Of a stretch of 64,000 nt of DNA, positions 36,053 to 45,430 are shown one piece after another (the first letter of the stretch is position 1; each line of letters opens with the position of its first letter). The DNA lies in the NCBI RefSeq assembly GCF_900446255.1, contig NZ_UIGI01000002.1, positions 1 to 64,000 of the forward strand, read 5' to 3'. Both the position numbers and the translations under genes were made by a program. Source of the stretch: Buttiauxella agrestis (GTDB taxonomy: Bacteria > Pseudomonadota > Gammaproteobacteria > Enterobacterales > Enterobacteriaceae). The notes beneath the pieces are model-generated. The model saw nothing but the letters and a program-made list of their open reading frames with translations. It did no database searches and was not told the DNA's origin.

Positions 36053-37414
36053 CTATTCCCTGTTCCTGGTTGTGACAAGCATGTAGGAATTGTTCAACTG
36101 CCTGAGCTGTAAATCTGCCCGGTTTTGTAAGTCTCTGGACACTGGCTGGTTTACAGAGGATTTTTGCAATTGCCTTATCAGCTCTTCGGCCGGAATGCTG
36201 TCATTGAATGACTTCGATATAGAGAACACCGCCGTTTTGAGCTCGCTTACCGTCATGTACTTGCCCTTCTTTTCGTCCAGATGGTTCAGTCTGTCCTGGA
36301 GTTTCTGAAGATCAGTCACTCCCTGATACCACCCGCTAATACTGGCAGCAGGCAAAGAATTCGCCGCTAACTTCGACTGCCAGTCTTTTGAAACTGTTTT
36401 TGATAGTTCGGTATCGGGGTAAAGATGGCGAGTTTGCTCGACCAGTTGAGAGCCATATTGTAACGGCCAGTAAGGAGGTATGGTGATGAGTTCATCCAGT
36501 CGGGTTTTTAATGTCTTCGCATAGCTATCCCTGTTTGCTAACCATGCAGGGGAATCATTACGTAGCTGATCAGCAACCGGAAGTGGCAGGCTTGTTGGTA
36601 AAGCTGTGAGAGATGACATCACCGCCTCTTCCTCGGGATGGCTAAGCAATGTCGGTATGAATTTAAACGCGACCAGGCTCAATACCCCCGCCGTCAGCAA
36701 CCCACTGAGGAATGCCAGACCGGGTGCGATTCGGGGGGTAGGTTTCTGCCTGACTTCGACATTAACCGTTGGCTGAGTATCTACAACATATACCCAACGT
36801 GGACTGTTGTTCACTTCTGCCGCAAGATCCTCTGCCCGTACTGGCAGCGTGACGTCAGTACGATGGCTTTCTAACTGGTCTGAGGAAGCATCGCTATTTT
36901 CGAGCCTGACTACGGTATTTTTCAATATTTGCCGTAGCACGTCCGTCCCGGCTGCGTTGTGCAGCTCCAGACGTTGTAAGGCTTCACCTGTGGAGCTCAG
37001 TAATTTTTCGCTCTGGTACAGGGCTGGTAAATCGACTCTGTGAAATGATAGTGTCCGGAATATCTGCTGGAGACGTTTACTCAGGCTACTGAGTATCTCT
37101 ATACGGGCATGTGCCGAGGCAGGCCACATAGCTGACCACTGATAACGTATCAGGACATCAAGAATCGCCATGCCTTCATTGAAACCCTGTATACCTGCCA
37201 GGTTTGTTCTTGCCAGGGTAAACCATGCCGCCGTCTGGAGTTCGACACCATTGGTATCGAACAGATTTAATGCCAGTTTTTCAACATACTGCCAGTTCAC
37301 GTCTGGACGAGCGGGATGGGATAGTTTTGCGAGTTCATCACGTAATTCTGAGAAATCTGGCAGTGTGCGGGGATCGCTTCCAGTCTTAAGGTGGCGTTCG
37401 GCTGAATGGAACAT
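36053..37414 (-). CDS. vasL: VasL/ImpA-family T6SS protein, cluster 2
   Basis: The 453-residue protein has an ImpA-like N-terminal region (about 10-125, with DVNWQYVEKLALNLFDTNGV and a WFTLARTNLAGIQGFNEGM stretch), one membrane segment at about 232-254 and a VasL-like C-terminal helical domain (KKGKYMTVSELKTAVFSISK). TssA-related proteins with this arrangement are found in enteric T6SS loci; they are thought to work in baseplate or sheath assembly. It lies 34 bases after tssE in the same direction. It is longer than and only distantly similar to the cluster 1 copy at 7302-8411. Confidence 0.82.
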   Translation of the reverse strand: MFHSAERHLKTGSDPRTLPDFSELRDELAKLSHPARPDVNWQYVEKLALNLFDTNGVELQTAAWFTLARTNLAGIQGFNEGMAILDVLIRYQWSAMWPASAHARIEILSSLSKRLQQIFRTLSFHRVDLPALYQSEKLLSSTGEALQRLELHNAAGTDVLRQILKNTVVRLENSDASSDQLESHRTDVTLPVRAEDLAAEVNNSPRWVYVVDTQPTVNVEVRQKPTPRIAPGLAFLSGLLTAGVLSLVAFKFIPTLLSHPEEEAVMSSLTALPTSLPLPVADQLRNDSPAWLANRDSYAKTLKTRLDELITIPPYWPLQYGSQLVEQTRHLYPDTELSKTVSKDWQSKLAANSLPAASISGWYQGVTDLQKLQDRLNHLDEKKGKYMTVSELKTAVFSISKSFNDSIPAEELIRQLQKSSVNQPVSRDLQNRADLQLRQLNNSYMLVTTRNRE

Positions 37415-37448
37415 TGTGAAGTCCGTATCGAATGAGGGTTTGGGGGAG

Positions 37449-37898
37449 TTAAATAAACTGGTGTTTTTCCAGATACTGCTGTTGTTTCAGATGCCTGAGC
37501 ATCACCTTACCTTCAGGCATGAATTCAGTGCCGTACCGCACAAGCCCAATACCTTTCAGTTCGGCATCGATGGCGTAACGCAGCTCTCCAGGTACTTCCT
37601 GTTCAAGCAGTGTGACATTGAGCGTCTGCAAACGAGGCTCATACTTCAGCAAAACACCGGAAAGTGTATCTATCAGTTCATGGGCGGTTCCGGGCATGCC
37701 TTGCAGGATTTTAGTCATATCCGGCAAACCGAAATCTGGTAAATGAGAGATGGCCCCCGCACGAGAGTTTAATATCCGTTGGATATTATCCAGTACGGAT
37801 AAAATAACCTGGTCCTCTTCATTTGCCAGTTCAAGGGGAAGGTCACCTGTGAAATTTCCAGTGAGAATTTCATATAAGGAGGGAGATTTTCTATCCAT
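37449..37898 (-). CDS. tssE: TssE baseplate protein (gp25-like)
   Basis: TssE is the T6SS counterpart of phage T4 gp25, a baseplate wedge component that starts sheath polymerisation. The 149-residue product has the family pattern: SVLDNIQRILNSRAGAISHL, DFGLPDMTKIL, the basic-aromatic YEPRLQTLNVTLLEQ strand and a final LRYAIDAELKG. An AAGGAGGGAGA ribosome site lies upstream of the ATG at 37898. About 205 bases without a recognised gene separate it from the immunity gene upstream, so the vgrG/immunity pair looks inserted into the operon. Confidence 0.92.
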   Translation of the reverse strand: MDRKSPSLYEILTGNFTGDLPLELANEEDQVILSVLDNIQRILNSRAGAISHLPDFGLPDMTKILQGMPGTAHELIDTLSGVLLKYEPRLQTLNVTLLEQEVPGELRYAIDAELKGIGLVRYGTEFMPEGKVMLRHLKQQQYLEKHQFI

Positions 37899-38103
37899 GA
37901 CACACTATATTCCTAACAATTTTTTGGTGGCAGATGTTTTGAATGTTGTTTGAAATTATTGATGAACCTTAAAAAACAAGTGATTGACTTTGTCTGAAGT
38001 GATTTATTTCGTTAAAACGGATTCTGGATTGTCCGCATTAGGTTTGCCTGGGTAATAGTAAAAAACACTTACGGCGATAATATATTTTTCCCCACAATGA
38101 AGT

Positions 38104-38394
38104 TTATTGGGGATCTTTAAACAAAGGCAATCCATTGGATTTTCGCCATTCTATTACTGATTTTATTATATTCTCTGGCTCCCTAGCCTCTGGTGATTCT
38201 GGGTATGCAATAAGATCACCTTGTTTAGGATGTTCAGTTATTTTTATGAAGTGGTCCATTAGTCTATCTAAGTAAGAATCTAGTTCACTTCCTTTTAGAG
38301 ACTTATCCTTCCTGGTTGCTCGCCTAAATTCATGTAAAAATTCGATGAATTCATCTTCAGTATAATCATTAATTGCATTTTTAAATTCGAACAT
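38104..38394 (-). CDS. Colicin E-type DNase immunity protein (Im family)
   Basis: The 96-residue acidic protein matches the Im2/Im7/Im8/Im9 family over its length. It has NAINDYTEDEFIEFLHEF, then LDRLMDHFIKITEHPKQGDL with the SDLIYYP-like IAYPESPEAREPE loop, and IIKSVIEWRKSNGLPLFKD. These proteins bind the HNH DNase domain of colicins and block it in the cytoplasm. It starts 4 bases after the VgrG-DNase stop, with GAAGG in the end of that gene as the ribosome site, so the pair is translationally linked. The obvious partner is the DNase domain at the VgrG C-terminus. Confidence 0.93.
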   Translation of the reverse strand: MFEFKNAINDYTEDEFIEFLHEFRRATRKDKSLKGSELDSYLDRLMDHFIKITEHPKQGDLIAYPESPEAREPENIIKSVIEWRKSNGLPLFKDPQ

Positions 38395-38398
38395 TATT

Positions 38399-41300
38399 TT
38401 ACCTTCTATAATGAATTTCATCATGTAAACGAGGGGTTACTATTCTTAAATTATCAATATCATATACACCGCCACCATTTTCTATCGCAATATCATGGTG
38501 TATCTGGAATTTTTTCACAACTTCTTTTGGGCCTATATAATACCCATCTTTAGGAACCCATGGTGCCAAGCCGCCACTAATTCTTTCCTGGTTATCCTCT
38601 CCAAATTGAGCCAAGAGGTCTGGGTCATTGCTTATTTCCATCCATATATCTTCGCGTAACTCATTGAAGGTATTGTATTTTTTCCTTCGTAATTTATCAG
38701 CAATATGAGCCGGAATTTTAGCACCTTCTCCACTGTTGGTAACTGATAAGTCGAGCCAATTTTTCCCATTTTCAATTTGAGCGCCATTGCCTGTTGCAGT
38801 TCCTGGCTGACTCCGTGAATCATCTTTCAGGTAAACATAAATCGGCTTAATCCCGGAGTCCGCAGGGAATACCAGAATATAATCGTTAAGATCACGTTCT
38901 TCCGGCACCGGGAATGGCGGGGTCGTGTATTCGTCTTTACCATCCGGGATCGGGGTGACCAGTATTGTCGCCTGGTCTATTGGCTTGATGTCGCTGCCAG
39001 TATGCGATGGAAGGTCGCTTCCTTCCGGTTTTTCTGGCGTCCAGGTGATCAGTGGGCCATCCACACCATGAGCGGGTGTGAACTCATAACGGTTGTTGGC
39101 TTCCACCCACTTCATGTCGGCCGTGCGTACACCTTCATACGGCGTACCTTCACCTGTGTGGACGCCGTAAACACGCATATTGCCCTGGTCATCGGCATGC
39201 CAGAAAAAGCGGACCCGGGTTGTGGCTTTGGCCCCCGTTAGCGCTTTTTGTCGCAACTCTTCTTCGTACCAGTATTCGTCCCGACCAGGAACTTTGTCGC
39301 TTCCTGCCCCCGCTGACGGGATATACAGCGCGGACATCATCGCCCCCACGTATGGAATTCCACGGGCGGCACCCAACACGCCAGTAAGAGACCACTCCCC
39401 CCATACCTGAGTCATAACGCCAGCAGTTGTTCTGGCAGCCAGCGCTCCCCCTCCTATAGCAAGCGGTGCGGCTGAAGCTTCAGCCGGTGCTACTGCACTC
39501 TCACTTCCGGGTTTTCGCCGTTTAGCAGACTGAGCATGTTGAACGACTTCATCATCATGCTCATGTTGATGACCATAACCGCAGCAGTCGTCCTCAACAG
39601 GTTGGGCAAAGATCGTCATCTCACCAAAGTTATCGGCAGACTCTTCGTTTGTCCCGCCGTCAGTACATCCTTTCTCTTTCAGGCATGATTTGGCATAAAC
39701 CGGCGTCACCCATGGCGTCAGCGTTTCAGGATTAAATTCCCGCATTGTTGCCGGAGGCGGCAGGCTGACTGTTTCCAACGGTAGCGCATTAGGTGCAGCA
39801 AACATCGTCCTTTTCACCTTGCGGATATACGACGCTGTCGTGCCGTACTCCACCTTCCCCGCCTCCAACTTCAGATAACTGCCGCCGCCAATCAGCGTGA
39901 TGCGCTTCTTCCCGGCAAACGAGATGTCACTTTCTGAAGTAAATGTCAGTTTCTTCTCTGCAAACAGCCGCATGCTGGCGTTCTGGGCCTGCATGTCTAT
40001 CGGGCCTTCCCCTGCTTTCAGGCTCAGTTGCCCGGTGCGGGCAAACAACCCCAGCTTCTCCCCTGCAAGGGCGGTCATATTGCCCATCACTCCGGCACTG
40101 ATATCGCCCCCGGCATTGATGGCGAGGTTTTTTGTGGCCGTCAGTTGAAGGTGTTCGCCACTGGTGAACGCTATGCCTTCCGGGGCTGAGAACAATAACG
40201 CTTCATTGAGCGGCTTCAGACGTTGCTCAAACATTTGTATCTGGCTGTCGATATCCGCCTTCAGCGCCAGTGCCTGCTCTGCGGCCATCTCCAGCTGTTG
40301 CAGTTGCTGGTTCAGCTGGTCGATTTCTTTCAGGGCCGCGTCCATATCCAGCACCTCGCCCTGGGCTTTGGCCTGTCCGTCCGCACTCACATACAGTCCT
40401 TTACCTGCGCGGATTGTGCCCCGTTCATCGGTGCGTAACTCCGTGCCTTTGCCACGGGGCTGCGCCTTCTCATCCACCAGATGGCCGGTGTTCAGCTGGG
40501 TTTTTCCGTACTCCGTCGCGAGCTTGATATGCTCTTCGCCACGCTGGTCCTCCATCCGAAGCTTGTTGTTGGCCGGGGTTCTGAGAACATTGCGGGTGTG
40601 GTTGTCCCGGTTAACGTGGTCCGGATGTTCGGAGTCGTGCATTGCGTGAGAGATATAAGGCAGGTCGATATCACCATTACCGTACGCAATCGCCACTTCG
40701 GTCCCGTCGATGAGCGGTGTATGCCAGCCGAGGGTGTCACCCGAATACGGCTTCGCCATCCGCAGCCACAGATAGCCGTAACCCTGCTCTGACCCTTCCC
40801 GGTCAAAATCCAGCTTTACGCGGTAGCGGCCCTGTTCATCCAGGTACGCGTAGGTATCGTTCTTCTCCCGGCTCTCGATTCTGGCTGGCAGGGTGCCGTG
40901 GATTTCCGGGCGCGGGATTTCCACCGGGCGGAAGCTGTAGCGCTCGCTGTAGGGCATTCCTTCGACAGACACATGCAGGCGGGTATCACGGGCTGCACGG
41001 TAAGTGACCAGGGTGATAATCACACCTTCACTTAGGGCAGCGATGACGTTGCCCTGCGGCTCCAGCACCTGGCCGGGTGTCAGGCCCGAGGCATTACTGT
41101 CAAGACTGACACGGGCTGATTTATTCAGTTCGCGCTCGTGATGAATGCGGGCATAAAACGCTCCGCTTTCGGTTTCCGGCTCCGGTTCGGTGTCATCACC
41201 GGCTTCGCGGTAAGGGGCAGCGTAGCGGTATTGTTCGCCTGTCATGCTGGCGTCCTGCCGTACACTCACTGCTGTATCCAGTGGGGTACTGGCCGCACGG

Positions 41301-42007
41301 TAATTGTAATCACGTGTGGCAACCGTGCCGGTGACCACATTGTTCCGGGTGCGCACATCCCACACCGACTCTGCCGCACCATCGTACAGACCGGACGGCT
41401 CACTGTACGGCAGGCGCACATCAAACTGATAGTTGAGCTGGCTGTCGGCAAACAGGTAAACATCCATTTCCCGGGTGCTGTCCATCTCCGTACGCCAGTA
41501 AATCCCCACTTCCGACAGAATGCGCTGCACAAACTCCAGGTCGGTTTCCCGCCACTGGGTGATGAGTTCACGTGCCGGATAAGTACGCTCCAGGCGGAAC
41601 TCAAAATCCGGCCCTTCCAGCCCGTGCTGGCGCAAGACCTGCTCCACCACTTCCGGGACGGACTGGTTCTGGAACACGGCACACTGGCGGGTGAAGGAGA
41701 GCAACGCCAGGCGGGAGCTCAGCGTCACTTTGTAATGCGACTGGTCCTGGGTGGTGGACAACCATTCCAGACGGGTGATGATGCCATGAACGCTTTTACC
41801 ACTGCGCATCCGCAGGGAGCCATACTTCATCAGCACCTGCTCCGGGGCAATGTTTGCCTGCGGAGTGGTGAATTCAATGTCCCAGCTAAACGGCTCGCTT
41901 AACGCTTCCCGCCCGGTAAAATTCAGTACATCCGGCAGTACGGTGCTGTCGTTAATCTCAAGAGAATAGCGCGTCTGCCCGTCAAAAAGAGCTAACCAGT
42001 TATCCAT
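38399..42007 (-). CDS. vgrG: VgrG with C-terminal pyocin-S/colicin HNH DNase
   Basis: This 1202-residue 'evolved' VgrG is a T6SS spike protein carrying a toxin. The gp27/gp5-like core covers about residues 1-540, followed by a DUF2345-type beta-helix (about 540-750). A Cys/His-rich spacer (DDCCGYGHQHEHDDE) and an alanine-rich hydrophobic stretch (about 835-890) come next. Residues of about 920-1060 resemble the S-type pyocin domain (VRFFWHADDQGNMRVYGVHT). The last 135 residues match colicin E DNases, from RSQPGTATGNG and IPAHIADKLRRKKYNTFNEL to FQIHHDIAIENGGGVYDIDN and RLHDEIHYRR; the HH, N and two later histidines of the HNH site are all present. The predicted target is DNA of rival cells. 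The ATG at 42007 has AGGAG 7 bases upstream (inside the tssJ end). The Im gene follows. Confidence 0.95.
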   Translation of the reverse strand: MDNWLALFDGQTRYSLEINDSTVLPDVLNFTGREALSEPFSWDIEFTTPQANIAPEQVLMKYGSLRMRSGKSVHGIITRLEWLSTTQDQSHYKVTLSSRLALLSFTRQCAVFQNQSVPEVVEQVLRQHGLEGPDFEFRLERTYPARELITQWRETDLEFVQRILSEVGIYWRTEMDSTREMDVYLFADSQLNYQFDVRLPYSEPSGLYDGAAESVWDVRTRNNVVTGTVATRDYNYRAASTPLDTAVSVRQDASMTGEQYRYAAPYREAGDDTEPEPETESGAFYARIHHERELNKSARVSLDSNASGLTPGQVLEPQGNVIAALSEGVIITLVTYRAARDTRLHVSVEGMPYSERYSFRPVEIPRPEIHGTLPARIESREKNDTYAYLDEQGRYRVKLDFDREGSEQGYGYLWLRMAKPYSGDTLGWHTPLIDGTEVAIAYGNGDIDLPYISHAMHDSEHPDHVNRDNHTRNVLRTPANNKLRMEDQRGEEHIKLATEYGKTQLNTGHLVDEKAQPRGKGTELRTDERGTIRAGKGLYVSADGQAKAQGEVLDMDAALKEIDQLNQQLQQLEMAAEQALALKADIDSQIQMFEQRLKPLNEALLFSAPEGIAFTSGEHLQLTATKNLAINAGGDISAGVMGNMTALAGEKLGLFARTGQLSLKAGEGPIDMQAQNASMRLFAEKKLTFTSESDISFAGKKRITLIGGGSYLKLEAGKVEYGTTASYIRKVKRTMFAAPNALPLETVSLPPPATMREFNPETLTPWVTPVYAKSCLKEKGCTDGGTNEESADNFGEMTIFAQPVEDDCCGYGHQHEHDDEVVQHAQSAKRRKPGSESAVAPAEASAAPLAIGGGALAARTTAGVMTQVWGEWSLTGVLGAARGIPYVGAMMSALYIPSAGAGSDKVPGRDEYWYEEELRQKALTGAKATTRVRFFWHADDQGNMRVYGVHTGEGTPYEGVRTADMKWVEANNRYEFTPAHGVDGPLITWTPEKPEGSDLPSHTGSDIKPIDQATILVTPIPDGKDEYTTPPFPVPEERDLNDYILVFPADSGIKPIYVYLKDDSRSQPGTATGNGAQIENGKNWLDLSVTNSGEGAKIPAHIADKLRRKKYNTFNELREDIWMEISNDPDLLAQFGEDNQERISGGLAPWVPKDGYYIGPKEVVKKFQIHHDIAIENGGGVYDIDNLRIVTPRLHDEIHYRR

Positions 42008-42011
42008 CACT

Positions 42012-42536
42012 TCACTCCTTTACCGGCACGAGGTTGATCCAGCCATCACCGAGCTCTAGGGTGCGCGGTTTGTCCGGATCGAGGTCATCACGGGTCAAGA
42101 CCTTCCGCCAGCGGTTGTCTTTCATATCCGGTCGGTTGAACAGGGCAACCACCGCCACGAACTGCGCATTTTCATCCATCGGCATATTGAGCGACACGCT
42201 GCCGTTGGGCATCACCAGCAGCTCTTTTGACGCCAGCACATCCTCTTTGAGTACCGTATCGGCGTTACGCAGCAACGTCTGATAATCAGCAGCATCCACA
42301 CCTTTACGGTCCTTGAGCTGATAGACCCGGACCATTGTCGCCAGTGGCGTCTGTGCGCCATCGGCATTGACGGCGGTACGCGGCGTGAAGTCCAGATGAA
42401 GGGTTTTAATGTGTTTATAGAAGATGGATTTCGTCAGACTGACTGTGCCATCCGTGACGGTCTGGGTCAGACCGCAGCCTGAAAGCAGACCGCAGGCGAC
42501 AAGCGTCAGCGCCCACCAGCGGGTAACTGTTGCCAT
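42012..42536 (-). CDS. tssJ: TssJ outer-membrane lipoprotein
   Basis: TssJ is the outer-membrane lipoprotein of the T6SS trans-envelope complex and binds the periplasmic part of TssM. The 174-residue precursor has a lipobox LLSGC with the lipidated cysteine at position 21. The mature part has the family's beta-sandwich pattern, including MVRVYQLKDRKGVDAADYQT and the strand FVAVVALFNRPDMKDNRWRK. The stop lies 4 bases before the vgrG start, and vgrG uses a ribosome site inside the tssJ end. tssG is 44 bases upstream. Confidence 0.93.
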   Translation of the reverse strand: MATVTRWWALTLVACGLLSGCGLTQTVTDGTVSLTKSIFYKHIKTLHLDFTPRTAVNADGAQTPLATMVRVYQLKDRKGVDAADYQTLLRNADTVLKEDVLASKELLVMPNGSVSLNMPMDENAQFVAVVALFNRPDMKDNRWRKVLTRDDLDPDKPRTLELGDGWINLVPVKE

Positions 42537-42580
42537 TCAGAAGTTCCTTAATTGAGAAGAGGGGGAGCGGGATGACATGC

Positions 42581-43663
42581 TTAATCGAAACGGTAGTGAC
42601 CGTCTTCAGCCGGTGCCAGCACCTGGCATTGCAGCCCTTCATAGCAACCCAGACTGACGGTCAGGGTTTCACGGTTATCGCTGAGTTTGCCGTCTCTCAG
42701 TCCGAGCAGACCGGTGCGCCCCAGTTGAATACGCCGACCTTTGCCCAGGCGGGGCTCTGGCAGGAGTCGCACCGGTACGGTCAGGCGTAACCGCGCATCA
42801 CTGCGGTAGCCCAGATACACACGCATCAGCACCAGCAGGTCGGTATGGATGTGACCGCCAGGTAACCAGCCTTCGGCTTCCTCCGGATCGTCCGTGACCA
42901 GTGTCACCAGCACCCGGCTGCATGCTTCTTTGGCGGTTTTGCCCAGTGTTGCTCGCTGCGAAAGTTGAACACGGTTTCCAGCCCCTAACCCACTGCGGTT
43001 ATTGATATGCACTTTGACCGGATCAGGTTCGGTGATCGTCGCCCGGGTATGCGGGGCCAGCAGGCTGACCAGTGCCCGGATACCTTCCGCATTGCGGGTC
43101 GGTAAACGCATGGTGCCCAGCAGCGCCAGGAATCGGGAAACCGGGGTTGCCACATGTTCAGCCGTACCCGGAATACCGAGACCCACCAGCCCCAGCAGGC
43201 ACTGGGAAGTGGCGTCACGGCCCCCGGCTTCAAACGTGGCCGGGTATGCATACTTGCGCCAGATACGGTAATACTGCGTGGTGATACGGTGGCTGAAGAT
43301 ATCCAGAAACGAGGTGACCGCTTCATGCCCTTCCCGGCGCTGCGCGATATCATCCAGATACATGCCCGGGAGGGGCGAGTCCACACCGTACATGCCCAGA
43401 AAAGTGGTACGCACGGTCGGGGGGCGTTCGGGATGATCCTCATCAGTCTCTACCGCCTTGAGCGTGCTGACGGGAAATCCCATCCCCGGCCAGGGGCGAA
43501 AACGCACCGGATCGTTGGCGGGGTGGCTGGTGGCCCCGAGCTTCGGTGAGTCAGGACTTTCCTGCTCCAGCAGCTGGCAGAAACGGTAAAAATTGGCTCG
43601 CCAGATGTCCTTATTGAGGGCGAATGTCAGCCCGGTACGTGCTGGCTGTGAAATTCTTTCCAT
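42581..43663 (-). CDS. tssG: TssG baseplate protein
   Basis: TssG forms the T6SS baseplate wedge with TssE, TssF and TssK. The 360-residue product has family motifs WRANFYRFCQLLEQE, VRFRPWPGMGFPVSTLK, TFLGMYGVDSPLPGMYLDDI, and FLDIFSHRITTQYYRIWRKY. It overlaps the end of tssF by 37 bases, an arrangement typical of the tssF-tssG pair, so the two proteins are probably made in step. Length and motifs are complete. Confidence 0.94.
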   Translation of the reverse strand: MERISQPARTGLTFALNKDIWRANFYRFCQLLEQESPDSPKLGATSHPANDPVRFRPWPGMGFPVSTLKAVETDEDHPERPPTVRTTFLGMYGVDSPLPGMYLDDIAQRREGHEAVTSFLDIFSHRITTQYYRIWRKYAYPATFEAGGRDATSQCLLGLVGLGIPGTAEHVATPVSRFLALLGTMRLPTRNAEGIRALVSLLAPHTRATITEPDPVKVHINNRSGLGAGNRVQLSQRATLGKTAKEACSRVLVTLVTDDPEEAEGWLPGGHIHTDLLVLMRVYLGYRSDARLRLTVPVRLLPEPRLGKGRRIQLGRTGLLGLRDGKLSDNRETLTVSLGCYEGLQCQVLAPAEDGHYRFD

Positions 43664-45396
43664 CGCAGTCGTTTCCCTGTCGGTTGCAGCACCAGCGTGA
43701 GCTGGTTAAAGAGGTGAATATCCGCATACAGCGCGAAGAAGCGATGCAGCATTTCGCCAAAGAGGTTCACATCCCCCTCACCTGCAAAATTATCCATGTT
43801 CAGCGTGACCTCGATATCCACGCCCCGCAGCATAAAGCCCTTCTCGAAGCGCCGGATAAGCGTGTGCTTCACCGCGACAATGGCTTCAAGGCGACGGCGG
43901 TTCATCTCATCGTCGGTCCAGTCATACAGGGCCAGCGTTCCTCGCAGCACTTCAGGGTTATCCATCATGCTGAGGAAGTTTGAGCCAAGATGACTCATGA
44001 CCCGCCAGTGGAAACGGTCACTGGCCGGTGGATACAGCGGCATTGTCGGGGCAGAAACATTCAGCACCCGGACCGGGACTTTGCCTGCTTTGACCACCCT
44101 GTCTAACAGGGTGCTTTCCAGTGCCTTACGCGGGAGCTGGCCGTTGGTGCCGGTGATCCGCATCGAGAGTGATTCGGGTTTCTCAGACAGCTGATCCAGT
44201 TCAAAGGAGCGGCCACCGAGAATAAGCCAGGTGTCATAAAGGCCCGATGCCCCGCGTTTGACCCGGGTATGGAAATAGCGCTCGGGTGCATCGTGGCGCA
44301 TCATGCCGCCCCGGTGCCGGAAACTGGTGAACGGAACATACTGATGTTTGCCGAGTTTCACCGCACCGTGGATGTTATCAACGCTGTAAATCTCGGTGTG
44401 GCCGTCCTGAAGACGCAGTGGCCGCAGCAGGTATTCATTGTCCAGTGGGTTAAGCGTCAGCGGGTCGGCTTCGAGTGTGAAGAGGTTGATAACCGGCGCA
44501 CAATGCAGGCGGAAGTTCTCGGTCTCAAACGGCAGATCGGATGACCAGGCTTCAGTGAGCACGATGTCGATTTCAAACCAGGTACTGGCCGCATTCAGCC
44601 CGATGGTTTCAAGACCCCGCAGCTCAACAAACATAAACTTCGGACGGAAGCTGAAGTATTCAAGCAACAGCTGATAACCACTGAAGGCAGAATCCGCTTT
44701 CTTCCACAGTCCGTCATGGTCATCAAAGCCCATCGGCTTGCACCAGCCATCAAACTGATGGCGTTCGGTGCGGGTTCCGGCATGACGGGCATGCATGGCA
44801 TGAACGCGACGGGTCATCGCCAGATGCAGGGCGGAGCTAATCGGGCTTTCGGCATTGAGAAAAATGGCGACTTTGTCGATCCCGGCCTTGCTCCAGTCCA
44901 CTTTTTCCGGGCATTCAAAACGCAGGCGGATGGCAGAACGTCCATCGGTTTCGGTATGAAGACGCGCATCAGCAAGGTGCAGTGGTTGCAGAGGCACATC
45001 CCGCGTGGTCCGGTACTGGCAGGCGGTTTTGTGTGGCCCCACCGGACGCGAGAGAACCGAGAAACCTTCAGCCAGCGTTTCCGCCTGGCGAAGACTTTGC
45101 CACGCGGGAGAAAACTCAACGATAGCCAGGGATGGAATGGTCCGCATGTAGTGCGGCCACAACAGGCTTACCAGCCCTTCGGTCAGCTCCGGCAAATCAT
45201 CATCAAGCTTTTCACGCAGTCGCCCCATCAGGAAGGCAAAGCCTTCAAACAGACGTTCTACGTAAGGATCACGTGCGCCGGGTTTATCCAGATTGAGCAT
45301 TGCCGCCCGGTCCGGGTGCGCCCGGGCAAATTCTTTACCGGCCTCACGCAGGTAGCGCATTTCGGCCTCAAAATAGCGCAGGGTTAAGTCATCCAT
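43627..45396 (-). CDS. tssF: TssF baseplate protein
   Basis: TssF is the largest wedge subunit of the T6SS baseplate. The 589-residue product starts MDDLTLRYFEAEMRYLREAG, the typical TssF N-terminus, and continues with DPYVERLFEGFAFLMGRLRE and LDDDLPELTEGLVSLLWPHY. The C-terminus carries LFGEMLHRFFALYADIHLFN, also typical. It lies 34 bases after tssA and overlaps tssG. No break is seen. Confidence 0.95.
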   Translation of the reverse strand: MDDLTLRYFEAEMRYLREAGKEFARAHPDRAAMLNLDKPGARDPYVERLFEGFAFLMGRLREKLDDDLPELTEGLVSLLWPHYMRTIPSLAIVEFSPAWQSLRQAETLAEGFSVLSRPVGPHKTACQYRTTRDVPLQPLHLADARLHTETDGRSAIRLRFECPEKVDWSKAGIDKVAIFLNAESPISSALHLAMTRRVHAMHARHAGTRTERHQFDGWCKPMGFDDHDGLWKKADSAFSGYQLLLEYFSFRPKFMFVELRGLETIGLNAASTWFEIDIVLTEAWSSDLPFETENFRLHCAPVINLFTLEADPLTLNPLDNEYLLRPLRLQDGHTEIYSVDNIHGAVKLGKHQYVPFTSFRHRGGMMRHDAPERYFHTRVKRGASGLYDTWLILGGRSFELDQLSEKPESLSMRITGTNGQLPRKALESTLLDRVVKAGKVPVRVLNVSAPTMPLYPPASDRFHWRVMSHLGSNFLSMMDNPEVLRGTLALYDWTDDEMNRRRLEAIVAVKHTLIRRFEKGFMLRGVDIEVTLNMDNFAGEGDVNLFGEMLHRFFALYADIHLFNQLTLVLQPTGKRLRWKEFHSQHVPG

Positions 45397-45430
45397 GCAC
45401 GGGTATCCTGAAATTAATCAAACAAAAAAG

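Noticed and set aside
38050-38110. CCCCACAA/TTATTGGGG stem at the immunity gene stop as a terminator
   Set aside because: Short imperfect stem overlapping the stop codon and followed by A-rich, not U-rich, RNA in the gene's direction.
41138-41902. 254-codon open frame on the plus strand
   Set aside because: It lies antisense to the VgrG core, has no family features, and is explained by codon bias of vgrG.
44716-45387. 223-codon plus-strand open frame
   Set aside because: Antisense to tssF, no ribosome site or recognisable protein features.
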